64,000 nucleotides of DNA from Forficula auricularia. Taxonomy: Eukaryota > Arthropoda > Insecta > Dermaptera > Forficulidae. Where the stretch lies: assembly GCA_024734495.1 (NCBI GenBank), contig JALMQS010000844.1, positions 835,932 through 899,931 on the forward strand, given 5' to 3'. The translations under genes were made by a program, and so were the position numbers. This document shows positions 1-10,379 of the stretch, one piece after another; position 1 is the first letter of the stretch, and every line of letters starts with the position of its first letter. Below the pieces are notes generated by a model. That model was not told the DNA's origin. It ran no database searches and saw nothing but the letters and a program-made list of their open reading frames with translations.

Positions 1-836
1 ATAAAAATAATTGTTTAGCAACTAAATTTAAATGTAATTATATAGAATGACGAGGGGGAGAGAGAGGAGAGATCCAATCGATTTGATTGGGGAATAATGG
101 AATTAAAATAATTATCGGAAAAGAGGTTTTTTTATCTAATTAGATTTTTCCTCTTATTAAAAACAAGGACTAAATATGAATAAGGACACTCGATGGTGGA
201 GAAGCAATCTCCGAAATCGAAGCTAAAATACAAGGTATACATTAATTAATGTAAAATAATTGGTTTAATAAAATTTATAAAAAAAAAAAAATGTAATTAT
301 ATAAAAATAAATACATTTCATTCTGTTAACTTCCGAAAACTGTTTTCTATAAAAATAATTAAGACTAAAAAGTAAAAAAATAAATTATATTTAAAAAGTA
401 CAAAATAATGTAATACTTAATCAAAAAGCGTGGGGCACTTTGTCGAAATTAATTAAAAGTACATGCTTCTGCGCCCCACGCTTTTTGATAAGTATTAGAT
501 TATTTTGTACTTTTTAGAAGCATGTTTTTTAGTTTTTTTTTAATATAATTTTTTAGAATAAATTTTAATTTTGTATGTTACTGATCCCAGAATTTTAAAT
601 ACAGAGCGGAAGTTTCAGTTTAGAAATGATGAAAATTTTATTTTATTGAACCAATTATTTTACATGAATTAATGAATACATTGTATTTGAGCTTCGACTT
701 CGGAGATTACTTCTCCACCATCGACTGTCCTTGATCATCTTTTTAGTCCTTGTTTTTAATAAGAGGAAAAAACTAATTAAATAAAAAACTCTTTTCCGAT
801 AATTATTCCAATTCCATATTCATCAGCTGTCCCTGT
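1..836. repeat. Foldback element A, inverted arms with inner hairpin
   Basis: Sequence from about 58-395 returns in reverse complement at about 531-836. The shared blocks include TCGATGGTGGAGAAG and a CTCTTATTAAAAACAAGGAC block. Between the arms is a second hairpin (about 393-434 against 471-516) built on AAAAAGCGTGGGG. The same arm recurs at 3400-3560, 3800-4020 and 23400-23580, so this is an interspersed family. Bases 1-57 match the outer end of the copy at 22263-23722, so the window starts inside an element. No coding sequence is seen. Confidence 0.75.
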
Positions 837-1160
837 CGATGAAAATTTTAAACAACCAATTATTTTACATGAATGAATGTATACATTATATTTGAGCTTC
901 GACTCCGGAGATTAGTTCCATATTCATCAGCTGTCCCTGTCGATAAAAATTTTAAACAACCAATTAATTTACATGAATTAATGTATACATTATGTTTGAG
1001 CTTCGACTCCGGGGATTACTTCTCCACCATCGACTGTCCTTGATCATCTTTTTAGTCCTTCTTTTTAATAAGAGGAAAAAACTAATTAAATAAAAAAACC
1101 TCTTTTCCGATAATTATTCCAATTCCATATTCATCAGCTGTCTCTCGTCGATGAAAATTT
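837..1160 (-). repeat. Two extra partial copies of foldback A arm
   Basis: The right arm of the preceding foldback is repeated twice more in the same orientation, each time starting near GAAAATTTTAAACAACCAA and running through the CTTCGACTCCGGAGATTA block. The first repeat stops early; the second continues to the CATCAGCTGT block. This looks like local tandem duplication of one arm. Confidence 0.7.
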
Positions 1161-1375
1161 TAAACAACGAAAATTCATTTAAGAAAAGGTTTAAATTAAT
1201 TATTAGTGGTTTTTAAAATTAACAAAAACGAAAAAAACAATTTATATCTATATACTTACTATAATCGGCTTGCGCGACTTTTATTGACACATCCACCTGA
1301 GAATAATTACTTTAAAGAAAAATCCTATCAAATTAAAGTTACTCGAAAAAGAGACTCCTGAAAGGATGGACTGTT

Positions 1376-1532
1376 TTTCAAATATTTATATTTTTTAAGA
1401 AAGAATTTATATTTAAGGTCCAAATCTAAGATTTTAATAGAATATTTTTACATTGCATATTAGAGAGCTCCGTGTAAAATTATTCTATTAAAATCTTAGA
1501 TTTGAACCTTAAAAATAAATTCTTTCTTAATA
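1376..1532. repeat. Imperfect hairpin, about 60-bp arms
   Basis: Left arm about 1384-1450 (AAGAAAGAATTTATATTTAAG...) pairs with the right arm at about 1470-1530. The loop is short (about 25 bases). No coding potential is seen. The preceding 1161-1375 is AT-rich and shares the TACTTATTATAATGGGCTTG-like end of the repeat at 5170-5960. Confidence 0.7.
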
Positions 1533-1564
1533 TATTTGGATTTTACCATGAAAAAAAAATTCAT

Positions 1565-2215
1565 ATTATTTTCAAAATAAGCTGACGTGTTCTGATGTGG
1601 CCATCCACTTGACTTTACCATACAACCTGAGGTCCCAATGATTATGTATACAAAATTTGGTTGAGTTTGGTACAAGAGCCTATATTTTCATTTTTTGATC
1701 CTACATCCCCCCCCCCCCCCATTTTGGGCGGTTAGTTTTTATATTTTTAAACTTCTGGGGTCTTACTGATTATGTATACAAAATTTGGTTGAGTTTAGTA
1801 CAAGGGCCTATATTTTCATTTTTTGACCCTACACTCCCCCTCCCTTCATTTTGGGCGGATAGTTTTTGGATTTTTAGATTACTGTGTGCCCACTGATTAT
1901 GTATACAAAATTTGTTTGAGTTTGGTACAAGAGCCTAGATTTTCATTTTTTGACCCCCCCCTTTTTTGGCGTTTAGTTTTTGCATTTTTAGAATTCTGGG
2001 GTCCCACTGATTATGTATACAAAATTTGGTTGAGTTTGATATAAGGGCCTAGATTTTCTTTTTTGACCCCACCCCTACACCTTTTTGGGCGGTTAGTTAT
2101 TGCATTTTTAGAATTCTGGGGTCTCACTGATTATGTATACAAAATTTGGTTGAGTTTAGTACAAGGGCCTATATTTTCATTTTTTGACCCCCCCCTCCCC
2201 CCCTCCCTCCCCTTT
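1565..2215 (+). repeat. C-rich tandem-repeat element, copy 1 (five units)
   Basis: After the head AAGCTGACGTGTTCTGATG and the near-terminal ACTTTACCATACAACC come about five tandem units of roughly 110-125 bp. Each contains GATTATGTATACAAAATTTG, a GGGCCTA...TTTTCATTTTTTGACC segment, a poly-C run and TTTTGGGCGGTTAGTTTTT. Copies with fewer units lie at 6870-7590, 22497-23218, 36743-37430 and 51400-51910. The family resembles non-autonomous elements with internal minisatellites, but its class is not established. Short ORFs inside it are not genes. Confidence 0.8.
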
Positions 2216-2221
2216 AGTGAA

Positions 2222-2720
2222 TCTATATAAATAAAAATGTTCTGTTAAGCTTAAGTGATACGTTGAAGGATCTCCGAAAGTTCTTCACCGATTTCTTTGA
2301 AATTTTCACACAACATTCGATTCAAATACACGAGTGTTTTTATTTATAGTGTTTTTATAGATATCACACCTGTTGCATGTAAAAATATTTTTTTTCAAGG
2401 AAACAACCCTTGGGGGTAAAAGCAAACAAACAAGATGACCGATAATACCTTTTTGGAAATCTTTCAACTGTCAATATTATTTTTAGTTAAGGGAACAATT
2501 TTGACAAGTAATATATAATTCATTTACTGTTTTATTACCTATTCTATAATTATTTGCATTATCAATTTATTTTCAAAAACTCTTATTATTTGAAGCATAA
2601 GAGTTAGTCACAGCAACGGGTGGTCGGGTAAGCTATTATCTATATAAATTTTAACCATAAAACAAGACGCTTCCCGCCAGGGCTAGTGGACGCCGGGCCG
2701 AAGGCCCGGGCGTCAGCTAG
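2222..2720 (+). mobile_element. Non-autonomous Helitron, both ends visible
   Basis: The left end starts TCTATATAAATAAAAATG directly after a host A. The right end has a GC-rich hairpin (CCGGGCC-GAA-GGCCCGG, about 2693-2710) followed by CTAG and then a host T. This is the Helitron layout: 5'-TC, a subterminal hairpin, CTRR-3', and insertion between A and T with no target duplication. At 499 bp it has no Rep/helicase coding and would depend on proteins made elsewhere. Confidence 0.85.
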
Positions 2721-3245
2721 TTAATAATATAAATAATAATAATTAAATACAATTATTGTCTTTTATTGGTTTGTGACTATAAAAACCTTCCAATTTAAAA
2801 ATAATTTAAGTAACTTAAGTTCTGGAAGAATTTTAAATTTGTCGTCACATGGCCTGATCCCATTCTCTAAATTGCAGGATATAAAGCTTATAAAACTGCA
2901 AAAAAACATAGGAGTATATTTTTCCAAAATTAGCCAACCCTTGAAAGTGCCGCCCGCGTGCCAATCGCGGCGGCCCTGGCGACATTATAATAAGTACCTG
3001 GCCACCGAGCGATGCTCGGTAACTTTTTGCTTCAGTTAAAAGCTATATATTAATCCACTGAACCCGTTTTTACTGCAACATATTATATATACAGGTATAT
3101 ATAGAATCGGTTTCTCGAAAACGGCTCTAATGATTTGGATGAAATTCACTGGTTAGATGGTTTTTGTGTTGACATTTCGATCTGTCACAGTCTCATCTTA
3201 GGTTAAGTTGTTTTTGATGGTTTTTTGGTTAATTGAAATAATTTT
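2721..3245 (+). mobile_element. Helitron-derived fragment with ACCGAGC hairpin
   Basis: This region contains the hairpin ACCGAGCGATGCTCGGT (about 3003-3019), a TTCAGTTAAAAGCTATATAT segment, and then TCTCGAAAACGGCTCTAA with the ATCTGTCACAGTCTCATCTT block. The same modules recur at 16095-16360, 26010-26190, 32458-33310, 46340-46450 and 63900-64000. I recognise the AAACGGCTCTAACGATTT module as common in arthropod Helitron-type repeats. No clean ends are defined here. Confidence 0.6.
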
Positions 3246-3399
3246 TCACATTTGGTTGTCTCGATAAAAATGTATAATTACAATTTTATTAAATTTCCTT
3301 TTATAATTAATTGGATTTTCAATTTTAAATTCCACAAAAAGATCAATATAAATATTATTATATATTAGAAGTGCCAATTTAATTAATTAAATAAGAAAA

Positions 3400-4030
3400 T
3401 AGGCGGGAGGAAGAATAATGGAATTTTAAATAATTATCGGAAAAGAGGTTTTTTCTTTAATTAGTTTTTTCACTCTTATTAAAAACAAGGACTAAAAGAT
3501 GATCAAGGACAGTCGATGGTGGAGAAGTAATCTCCGGAATCGAAGCTCAAAAACAATGAATTGAATGAAAGTTTTTGCCGAGTAGCAGAATTTTATATAT
3601 TGAAGGAGACAATAAAAGAGTGTGTCTTCTGCTGGAATTATAAATTTTATTTATTTATAACGAGACTATAGTTTGGTTATAAATAAATAAAATTTATAAT
3701 TCCAGCAGAAGACACACTCTTTTATTGTCTCCTTCAAAAACAATGTATGCATAAATTCATGTAAAATAATTGGTTTAATAAAATTATAATTAATTAAATG
3801 TTTGACGGGATTGGTGAAGGGGATGGATAAATATGGAATTTGAATAATTATCGGAAAAAGAGGTTTTTTTCTTTAATTAGTTTTTTCCTCTTATTAAAAA
3901 CAAGGACTACAAAGATGATCAAGGACAGTCGATGGTGGAGAAGTAATCTCCGGAGTCGAAGCTAAAATACAATGTATACATTAATTAATGTAAAAAAATT
4001 GGTTTAATAAAATTTATAAAAAAAATTAAT
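3400..4030 (+). repeat. Two direct foldback-A arms around a ribozyme-family foldback
   Basis: Arm copies at about 3405-3560 and 3800-4020 lie in the same orientation. Between them, at about 3565-3742, is a hairpin whose arms carry AGAAGACACACTCTTTTATT and the AACGAGACTATAGTTTGG segment. This is the same family as the 204-bp element at 40254-40457, but with the hammerhead-like core deleted at the hairpin centre. Confidence 0.75.
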
Positions 4031-4132
4031 TAAATGTATTTTTCTATAAAATAATAAATTAGAATATCAATTTCATTCTGTTCCAACAATTCGGAGGATC
4101 GTTCTCCTTCTTCAGGATTTAATATATATATA

Positions 4133-4436
4133 TATATGTTAACGTTAGATGAACGCGAAAGTTAAAACTTTTTATCCGGCCACTGCCCTATTTTGGTGCA
4201 ATTGGGACCAGACTCGTTTTTGATACTGAACCAAGAGTTGAAAAAAATCCATTGCTTAAATGAAAAGGCTTTGCGGGCTTAACGCAGAAGATGTCGGATC
4301 ATACCCGGCTGGGTCCTGTATCTTTTTTTCAACTCTTGGTTCAGTATCAAAACGAGTCTGGTCCCAATTGCACCAAAATAGGGCAGTGGCCGGATAAAAA
4401 GTTTTAACTTTCGCGTTCATCTAACGTTAACATATA
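4133..4436. repeat. Near-perfect palindrome, about 117-bp arms
   Basis: Left arm 4133-4252 and right arm 4319-4436 are almost exact reverse complements (TATGTTAACGTTAGATGAAC at one end, CAACTCTTGGTTCAGTATC near the loop). The 66-base loop contains GGATCATACCCGGCTGGGTC, which resembles the loop of the inverted repeat at 11145-11400. It is flanked by CCTTCTTCAGG (about 4107) and TGTTTCGATTCC (about 4483), ribozyme-family borders. Confidence 0.85.
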
Positions 4437-4520
4437 AACATTCTAAATAAAATTTATTATTGAATATCTGAACAAAATTCATCTGTTTCGATTCCTTAAA
4501 GAATCAGGCAGATGGTCTTT

Positions 4521-5169
4521 GTTATATAAATTTATATATATATATACAATTTTTTGCTCGTTTAATAAGAGTAGATGTCCAATTTTCCTTTTTAAGCCTA
4601 ACTTTAAAAACATTAATCAATTTCTACTTTATATTGAAGGAATCAAATGAATATGGATGGATAAAGTCTTGAAACCTCCGTAGTGCGGCTTGTTTTATAA
4701 CGAGAAAATGACGTCAGGTGAATGACCGAAAGTAATATCCTATAGAATTTTACTATAGGTACACTAAATTAAAAATCGCTTAAACTAGATGAGGGAAATT
4801 GTATTTCGCTCTCTCTTTTTCTATTGAGTGAGTTTTATTGTCTAAACTAGTTCAACTTTATGAATAGGTCTTCAACAACAACCAACATTACGCAGCAATA
4901 GATCTTGGAATTTGTCTAGCTGGTTAACGTTTTTTAAAGGAGTGTTATTGACAACAGCAGGTGCTAATGAAATTGTCCAATATTGACTCGGCCTCTGTAT
5001 TTTAATAGTTATACATATGCTAACTAGCTAATGACGGCCGTGGATTTGACACGACCTTGCAATTTGGATGGCTTACGGGGTTGCCTGAATATTTTGCGCC
5101 CTCTTTTAGAATTTAGTCTCTCTTCCATTTAGATTTTATATCAAGCATTAAGCTTTCCTTATTTATTAA
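4521..5169. other. AT-rich spacer, no gene recognised
   Basis: It begins with a short Helitron-type piece (ATTTTTTGCTCGTTTAATAA, reverse of the 33.3-kb module). The rest (about 4620-5160), including TGACGTCAGGTGAATGACCG and TTGACACGACCTTGCAATTT, matches nothing else in the window and has no long ORF. Confidence 0.5.
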
Positions 5170-5960
5170 TACTTATTATAATGGGCTTGCGAGACGTCGA
5201 TGAAGTGATTTTTTTAATTTCAAAAACCACTAATAGTTCATGACAAATAAAATTTATTAAAATTATGAAAAATTTATATTATTATTTTAAATCAGATTTC
5301 GAAATAGATTTTGAAAAAAATTTTGTTACTCTAATAAATAAATGTCATTTAAATTTATTTATTTATATTATATTAATGTGCCTATGTTTAAATTATTATT
5401 TTAAAACCCAACTAAATTTAATGATAAATTATTAAAATTAGCTTAATTTAAATTATTATTTTAAACCCCAAGATTCCAGGGAGGATAAACAACAACTAAA
5501 AACCGGAGAAAAAGTTCGGTATTCCAGGTAGGTACTATAGCTATAATAAAAATCAATTGGTACTTAAATTTGTTTCATTATTATAGTTTAAAATGAAATA
5601 ACACTGTATGATATATTAGTTAAATCAGGACTATCCAACATGAAGCCAATATTTTATTAAAGTATGTTTAAATTATTATTTTAAAACCCACTATAAAAGT
5701 TAATGACAAATAAAATGTATACAAATTAGTAAATTTATAATAATATTATTATTTGCAAACCCACTAATATTTCATGACAAATAAAATTTATTAAAATTAG
5801 GAAATTTAAATTATTATTTGAAAACCCACTAATGGTTCATGACAAATTAAATTTATTAAAATTAAGAAATGTAAATTATTATTTGGGTTTTAAAATTAAA
5901 AAAAAAATCCCTTCGGCGCTGTCGCTCTCAAGCCGATTCTAATAAGTATAGTTAATAATA
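5170..5960. repeat. Degenerate tandem repeats of a CACTAATAGTTCATGAC unit
   Basis: The block AAACCCACTAATAGTTCATG-ACAAATAAAATTTATTAAAA occurs in roughly five or six variably degraded copies. The ends carry GGGCTTGCGAGACG (about 5183) and, inverted, CTCTCAAGCCGATTCTAATA (about 5925). A single copy in reverse orientation lies in P450 intron 1 (53385-53555). The element class is unknown. Confidence 0.65.
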
Positions 5961-6209
5961 GATAAACATTGGTATATTTGTTTCATTATTATATATTTTA
6001 AAATAAATAAATAGATAAATAACACTGATATAATAGTTAAATTAAAAAATTATTAATATATTTACTGAGAGCAGTTTCGGTCACCACTGATAGACCATTT
6101 TCAGTAATAAATTAATCTCTATATCTTGGAGTAGCTTTCGATCGGGGACTAATAAGAAAATTTTGGAAAAATAAATTAAAAACAATAAAGGTAAGTTTTT
6201 GAACTATTT

Positions 6210-6470
6210 TTGTGGGGGGCGGCGGCTTTTTAGCAGGCTCTACGGTGATACTCCTGGTGTATGCGAGTCCGACTTTATGGTGTATTTTTTGAAAGGAGAA
6301 TAAATTCTTAGAGCAGAGAGTATGATGACCAAAAGTAAAAGAGAAGGAAGGGACGGAGGGGAGAGGGGGACGAGGGACGGGGGGACGGCTGTTTCCTCTG
6401 GATGGTGTCCGTGGATCGGCAGTCTGCAGAAACACTCCGCAGGATTCACCGCCCTCGCAATGTAAGTCAC
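6210..6470 (+). other. GC-rich island with possible splice donor
   Basis: About 6330-6465 is strikingly richer in G and C than its surroundings and is not repeated elsewhere in the window. On the + strand it ends in CTCGCAAT|GTAAGTCAC, a good donor consensus, and a reading frame is open through it. On the - strand a 122-codon ORF crosses the region, but its composition is unconvincing. It could be an exon or promoter-proximal piece of a host gene, or just an unrecognised repeat. I cannot assign a function. Confidence 0.25.
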
Positions 6471-6544
6471 AAATACACATCTATTTACTCGCTAGCAGAT
6501 TTATAAAAATGCATTTATAAGAGTTCAAGTAGCCGATTTTCTAA

Positions 6545-6690
6545 AAAAATCCCAAAAGGGTGTCATCTATTAGATCCGAAATGGAATTAATTATTTTTAA
6601 TCCCATCTCATCCCCGAAGCCATCTTTTCACATAGAATTAATAATAATCCATTCCATCTCGGATCTAATAGATGACACCCTCTTGAAATT
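6545..6690. repeat. Inverted SINE-tail pair
   Basis: GGATCTAATAGATGACACC at the right and its reverse complement at the left (about 6558-6580) bracket about 65 bases. The same TCTAATAGATGACA tail ends the tRNA-like SINE copies at 18660-18780 and 46480-46600. Confidence 0.6.
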
Positions 6691-6829
6691 ATTCTATTTT
6701 TTTCTTTTATCCAAAAAATAAGAAATTAATATATTCCAGTATTTTTCTCTATAAAAATCAATAAATTAATATAAAATTCGTTATCCGGTGACGCCTGCCT
6801 GCCGGGCGGCTAAGCATTGAAATCACTCA

Positions 6830-7590
6830 CTTTTTTTATCATCGATTTTATTAAAATGATTGTCTGTGTATCTGTATGTCAGTATGGTCAAGTATTGTAA
6901 TCGAGCATGGAAAAGTTCGGAATATCTCTAAAACGGCTGAAAATATTTTGATTAAAAAATTGGACGAAATCATAGCAACTCGGTCTACAAAAAAGCCTTA
7001 AAAAGTGAACATCGAAAAAATTATAATTTTCGAGATAATAGCTGTTTTGTAAAAATGTCTGTTAGTACGTTAGTCTGTGCGTGCGGTACCAAATTTTTGT
7101 GGATGCTCTAGCTGAAAAACTAGTGTAAATATCAAAACAAATATACACTTGTAGCTTAGAAGCATTGAGATTAAGAGCTGATTAGATAAGTGGGGGAGGG
7201 GGGGGGGTTAAAAATTAAAATTATAAGATTTTGAAACTAAAGAAAAACAAGTAAAATGAAATAATGACGAAAAGATTATTATTTTTTCTGGGGTCGAAAT
7301 TGGGGGAGGTGTAGGGTCAAAAAATGAAAATCTATGCCCTTTGGGCCAAACTCAACCAAATATTGTATACATAATCATTAGGCTCACAGAAGTCTATGAG
7401 TGCAAAAACGAAACGAAAGACTTCTGGGAGAATAATGATTATGTATACAATATTTGGTTGAGTTTGGCCCAAAGGGCATAGATTTTCATTTTTTGGACCC
7501 TACACCCCTAAATGTATATGTATAAATAATTTTATTAAATATTAAATATAAGAGAGGGGGTAAAGTCATGTGGATGGGCACATCAGTTGT
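6830..7590 (-). repeat. C-rich tandem-repeat element, copy 2 (inverted)
   Basis: This is the reverse orientation of the 1565-2215 family. The head GTATGGTCAAGTATTGTAAT is followed by the AAAACGGCTGAAAATATTTT segment and a poly-G run near 7198. Two repeat units are arranged as an inverted pair around 7380-7440, and the tail GTAAAGTCATGTGGATGG closes the element. Confidence 0.75.
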
Positions 7591-7748
7591 TTTTTTTCTA
7601 CAGGATATGTTATACTTATAGGAAAAAATTAAATAACTAATTTAAAATTACCATATCTAAAAGATATATTATATATTTATACAATGTTAATTTTCCCAAA
7701 AGCATAACAAATTTCATTTCTTAAATTAAATAAATTAACATCCACTGA

Positions 7749-7916
7749 GGGGGGTCGATAGGCTAGTCGGTAGCGTGACAGCGAGCTAACCAGGAGACCC
7801 GGGTTCGAATCCGACTCGAGGCAGCCAGCCAAAATCTGACCCCCGGGGGTAGAGACAAATTTTAAAAATATATCTAGTATCGTAATTAGGCTTATGGCTA
7901 GAAGGGGCCGAAAAGC

Positions 7917-7945
<29 letters not shown>
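7749..7945 (+). mobile_element. tRNA-derived SINE with 12-bp target duplication
   Basis: A tRNA-like head carries a perfect B box, GGTTCGAATCC (about 7802-7812), and an A-box-like TAGGCTAGTCGGTAG upstream. A short tRNA-unrelated body follows, ending in a run of about 29 A. The 12-base target AACATCCACTGA is repeated exactly at 7737-7748 and 7946-7957. Perfect duplications and an unbroken poly-A tail suggest a recent LINE-mediated insertion. It would be transcribed by RNA polymerase III from the internal promoter. Confidence 0.9.
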
Positions 7946-7948
<3 letters not shown>

Positions 7949-8139
7949 ATCCACTGAACGTAAAGAAAATAGAAAATAAATAAACTTTTGACTACCATTG
8001 AAATAACAATATATAGGACTCTATGCATATAGAAATAAATATTCATTGACATTTTCATTTATTTATTAATTGATGGTTGAAGAAAAAATTAATTATTTAT
8101 AAAAAAAATAATAAATAATAAAAAAAAATTGTTTTTTCT

Positions 8140-8400
8140 AAACTTTCCAGAGAGCGCGGTAACCGATTAGGGGTTGGTCTCTGAACTGATTAAGATTGCT
8201 TAACTTTTTTAATTGATCTAGAAGTGGCCTAATGCAATTAGCCAAGGAAGGGACGCCCCCTGCACCCGAAAATTAGACTTTAAGAATGTCAATTCCCAGG
8301 CCTGTATCTCGTGCTATGATAGAGAGGCCAGGCGGCTGACAAGTCTGGACGGGCACTCCGTATGTTAAAGCATAGGCTAATCAGGAATGCATTGCAACCA
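8140..8400. other. Unrecognised, relatively GC-rich segment
   Basis: Sequence such as TTCCCAGGCCTGTATCTCGT and GGCGGCTGACAAGTCTGGAC is richer in GC than its flanks and is not repeated in the window. There is no open frame of useful length and no tRNA or rRNA motif I recognise. It may be a diverged repeat or a host non-coding segment. Confidence 0.3.
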
Positions 8401-8889
8401 AAGAATATATATATGATATACTGTTAAATAGGAATGAAAATAATTAATAAATTTAAAATTTCTATATAAAAAAAAGAAAGAAATATTATTAAAATGGTAT
8501 TCTAGAGGATATTAGGAGCATTTGAAGTAAAATAATTAACATTTTGATGTAAAATTAAAAAATTAATCGGTTGACATTTTGAAACGAATCTTTTTAGAAA
8601 TTTTTTTCTCCGTTATTCGGGCATCAAATCAAATTTGATTTTTATTCAAAATATGCAGAAAATTCAATTGTTTGATTTCGTTAATGGAATTTCAATGTAA
8701 TTCTTGAATAAATCTTTATGAAGGCCTCGAAAATCGATTCCCTAGTGGCCATTTAGAAATTTGATCGAATTGTATATATATAGAAGTTCCAAATTTCTAC
8801 TATTAAGACGAAAGTCTAGAGAGGAACCGAGAGGCTCTCTTAGCAAGGAAACAAGCCGTTTTGCTAGACGAGGATTGAAGGGACGTTAA

Positions 8890-8927
8890 TATATGTTTCT
8901 AGGCTGCGAAGCAGCCTAGAAACATAT
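8890..8927. repeat. Perfect 17-bp hairpin with GAA loop
   Basis: ATATGTTTCTAGGCTGC and its exact reverse complement are separated by GAA. Such a compact hairpin resembles the subterminal hairpins of the Helitrons here, but no CTRR end follows. 8401-8889 is AT-rich with nothing recognised. Confidence 0.75.
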
Positions 8928-9045
8928 AATATACAAGACTCTTCAATTAAAAGATTCTCAAAGAATCTAGTTAAGATTTTTTTCTTTTAATTAATCACAA
9001 GATTCTTAAATATTTTTTTACCTAGTCTAAGTATAAGGCACCTAA

Positions 9046-9204
9046 AGATGACAATATACAAGAAAAAAATGAAAAAATAACTAATTTTTAAAATTTTAAT
9101 CAATTTTCTTTTAGCCAAGTTAACTTTATTAAAATAAAATCGACTAAAATTTATAAAATTAGTTATTTTTTCATTTTTTTCTTGTAGATTGTCATCTTTA
9201 AGTG
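9046..9204. repeat. Inverted repeat, about 60-bp arms
   Basis: AAGATGACAATATACAAG at the left pairs with CTTGTAGATTGTCATCTT at the right, and the pairing continues through AAAAAATGAAAAAATAACTA. The loop holds AT-rich sequence only. Confidence 0.75.
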
Positions 9205-9368
9205 CATGTCATCAATATATTATTAAATATGTATTATTGTCGTTTACCTTACTTCTAATAGATGGCGATGTATTTTTACTTAATTTTACTTGTATTACAT
9301 ATTTTAGTTCCTAGTTTATTTTAGTATTGATAACATTGATGCTCTATCTGTCCATATGTCAGACCAAG

Positions 9369-9527
9369 TGGTGAACCGCGATTGGAATTAGGTGTACACC
9401 TTCTTTGGAATTATTTGGAATTACTTTGGAATTCATTAGATAATCTATTGTCATCTATTGGCTTCAACTTGGAAATGAAAGTGGAAGTGGAAGTAGGTGT
9501 ACACGATTTTAGGTCGCGGTTCACCCT
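9369..9527. mobile_element. MITE with GGTGAACCGCGA inverted ends
   Basis: It starts GGTGAACCGCGATTGGAAT and ends TTTTAGGTCGCGGTTCACC. The inner GTGTACACC/GTACAC motifs are also inverted. Internal TTTGGAATTA repeats resemble the TTCCAAAT steps of the copies at 10143-10378 and 15606-15705. No transposase is present. Confidence 0.7.
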
Positions 9528-9639
9528 CGTATCAGACTAACATCAATCCTTGTTGATTAGGCGAGAATGGATATATGGGTAATATTTTCCCATAATTTTT
9601 TTTGTTCATAGGTTTGAAAATTTCGTTGGGTGTAATAAT

Positions 9640-10020
9640 TCGGCCAAGTGCGAGTCGGAGGTTGAGTGTGTTCCGTACATTATAACTTTCAAAATACTTA
9701 AAATATCAAATTGGTTCTTAATAGTCGTTTATTAAGTGAGAATGATAAATTTTTCATTATTTTAAGTTAAGCCCTTTTTAAACGTCGACAGGTACGATAA
9801 TCAATCACTAAAATGGGTCCACTTTTTGGGATCCCGTATGTATGGGATTTCGTATCATGTTGACCTATATTTCTTAGATAAAACTTTTTTCTTTTTTTAA
9901 TTCAAATTAAATTCCTTGACAAAGGGGGAAATCCTCCCGAAACGTTTGGAATTATAATAAATGTTTGAAGATTGTTTTTTTTTATTAAGAGAGAATATCC
10001 GGGTTATCGAGTTCCGAGTT
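9640..10020 (+). repeat. GGCCAAGTGCGAGTCGGA repeat and ribozyme-like core
   Basis: GGCCAAGTGCGAGTCGGAG with GTGTTCCGTACATTAT is a widespread insect repeat end. Reverse or diverged copies lie near 14990, 17755 and 48805. At 9911-9960 a hammerhead-like segment follows: CTTGAC, a stem with GGGGG and CCTCCC, then CGAAACGTTTGGAATT. The CTGANGA half is degenerate. Confidence 0.5.
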
Positions 10021-10142
10021 TTCGGGACTCTACTGTAATACATTTAAATCAAGCTGAAGACAACCTCATTTATTTCCCCTTATAAATTAACAACTCTGCT
10101 ACTCTAAGCAAACTAAATCTTTTCAAATAGATAATTTTATCC

Positions 10143-10378
10143 GAAGGGTGAACCGTGACCTAATATGCTGTACACCTACTTCCACTTGTACTTCCAAATA
10201 AATTATTAAAGTAAAGAGTGTGTAGTTTCACAGTGAATGAAATAAAACTCAAAGAGGTTTATACAAACTCAATATATTTCGGATTTCCAAATATTTCCAA
10301 GCACTTTCAAATATTGCCAAGTACTTCCAAAATACTTCCAAAGAGGTGTACACCTACTTCCAATCGCGGATCACCCCT
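10143..10378. mobile_element. GGTGAACCG MITE containing a nested ribozyme-family fragment
   Basis: The left end GGGTGAACCGTGACCTAATA and the right end CCAATCGCGGATCACCC are inverted. TACACCTACTTCCA lies inside both. About 10205-10290 is foreign: it matches one arm of the foldback at 38000-38228 (TAGTTTCACAGTGAATGAAA ... TTTCGGATT). So a half-element appears to have inserted into, or recombined with, this MITE. Confidence 0.65.
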
Positions 10379-10379
10379 C

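Noticed and set aside
6112..6480. 122-codon - strand ORF
   Set aside because: Pro/Ser-rich composition arises from a GC-rich purine tract; no domain, and it runs into AT-rich low-complexity sequence.
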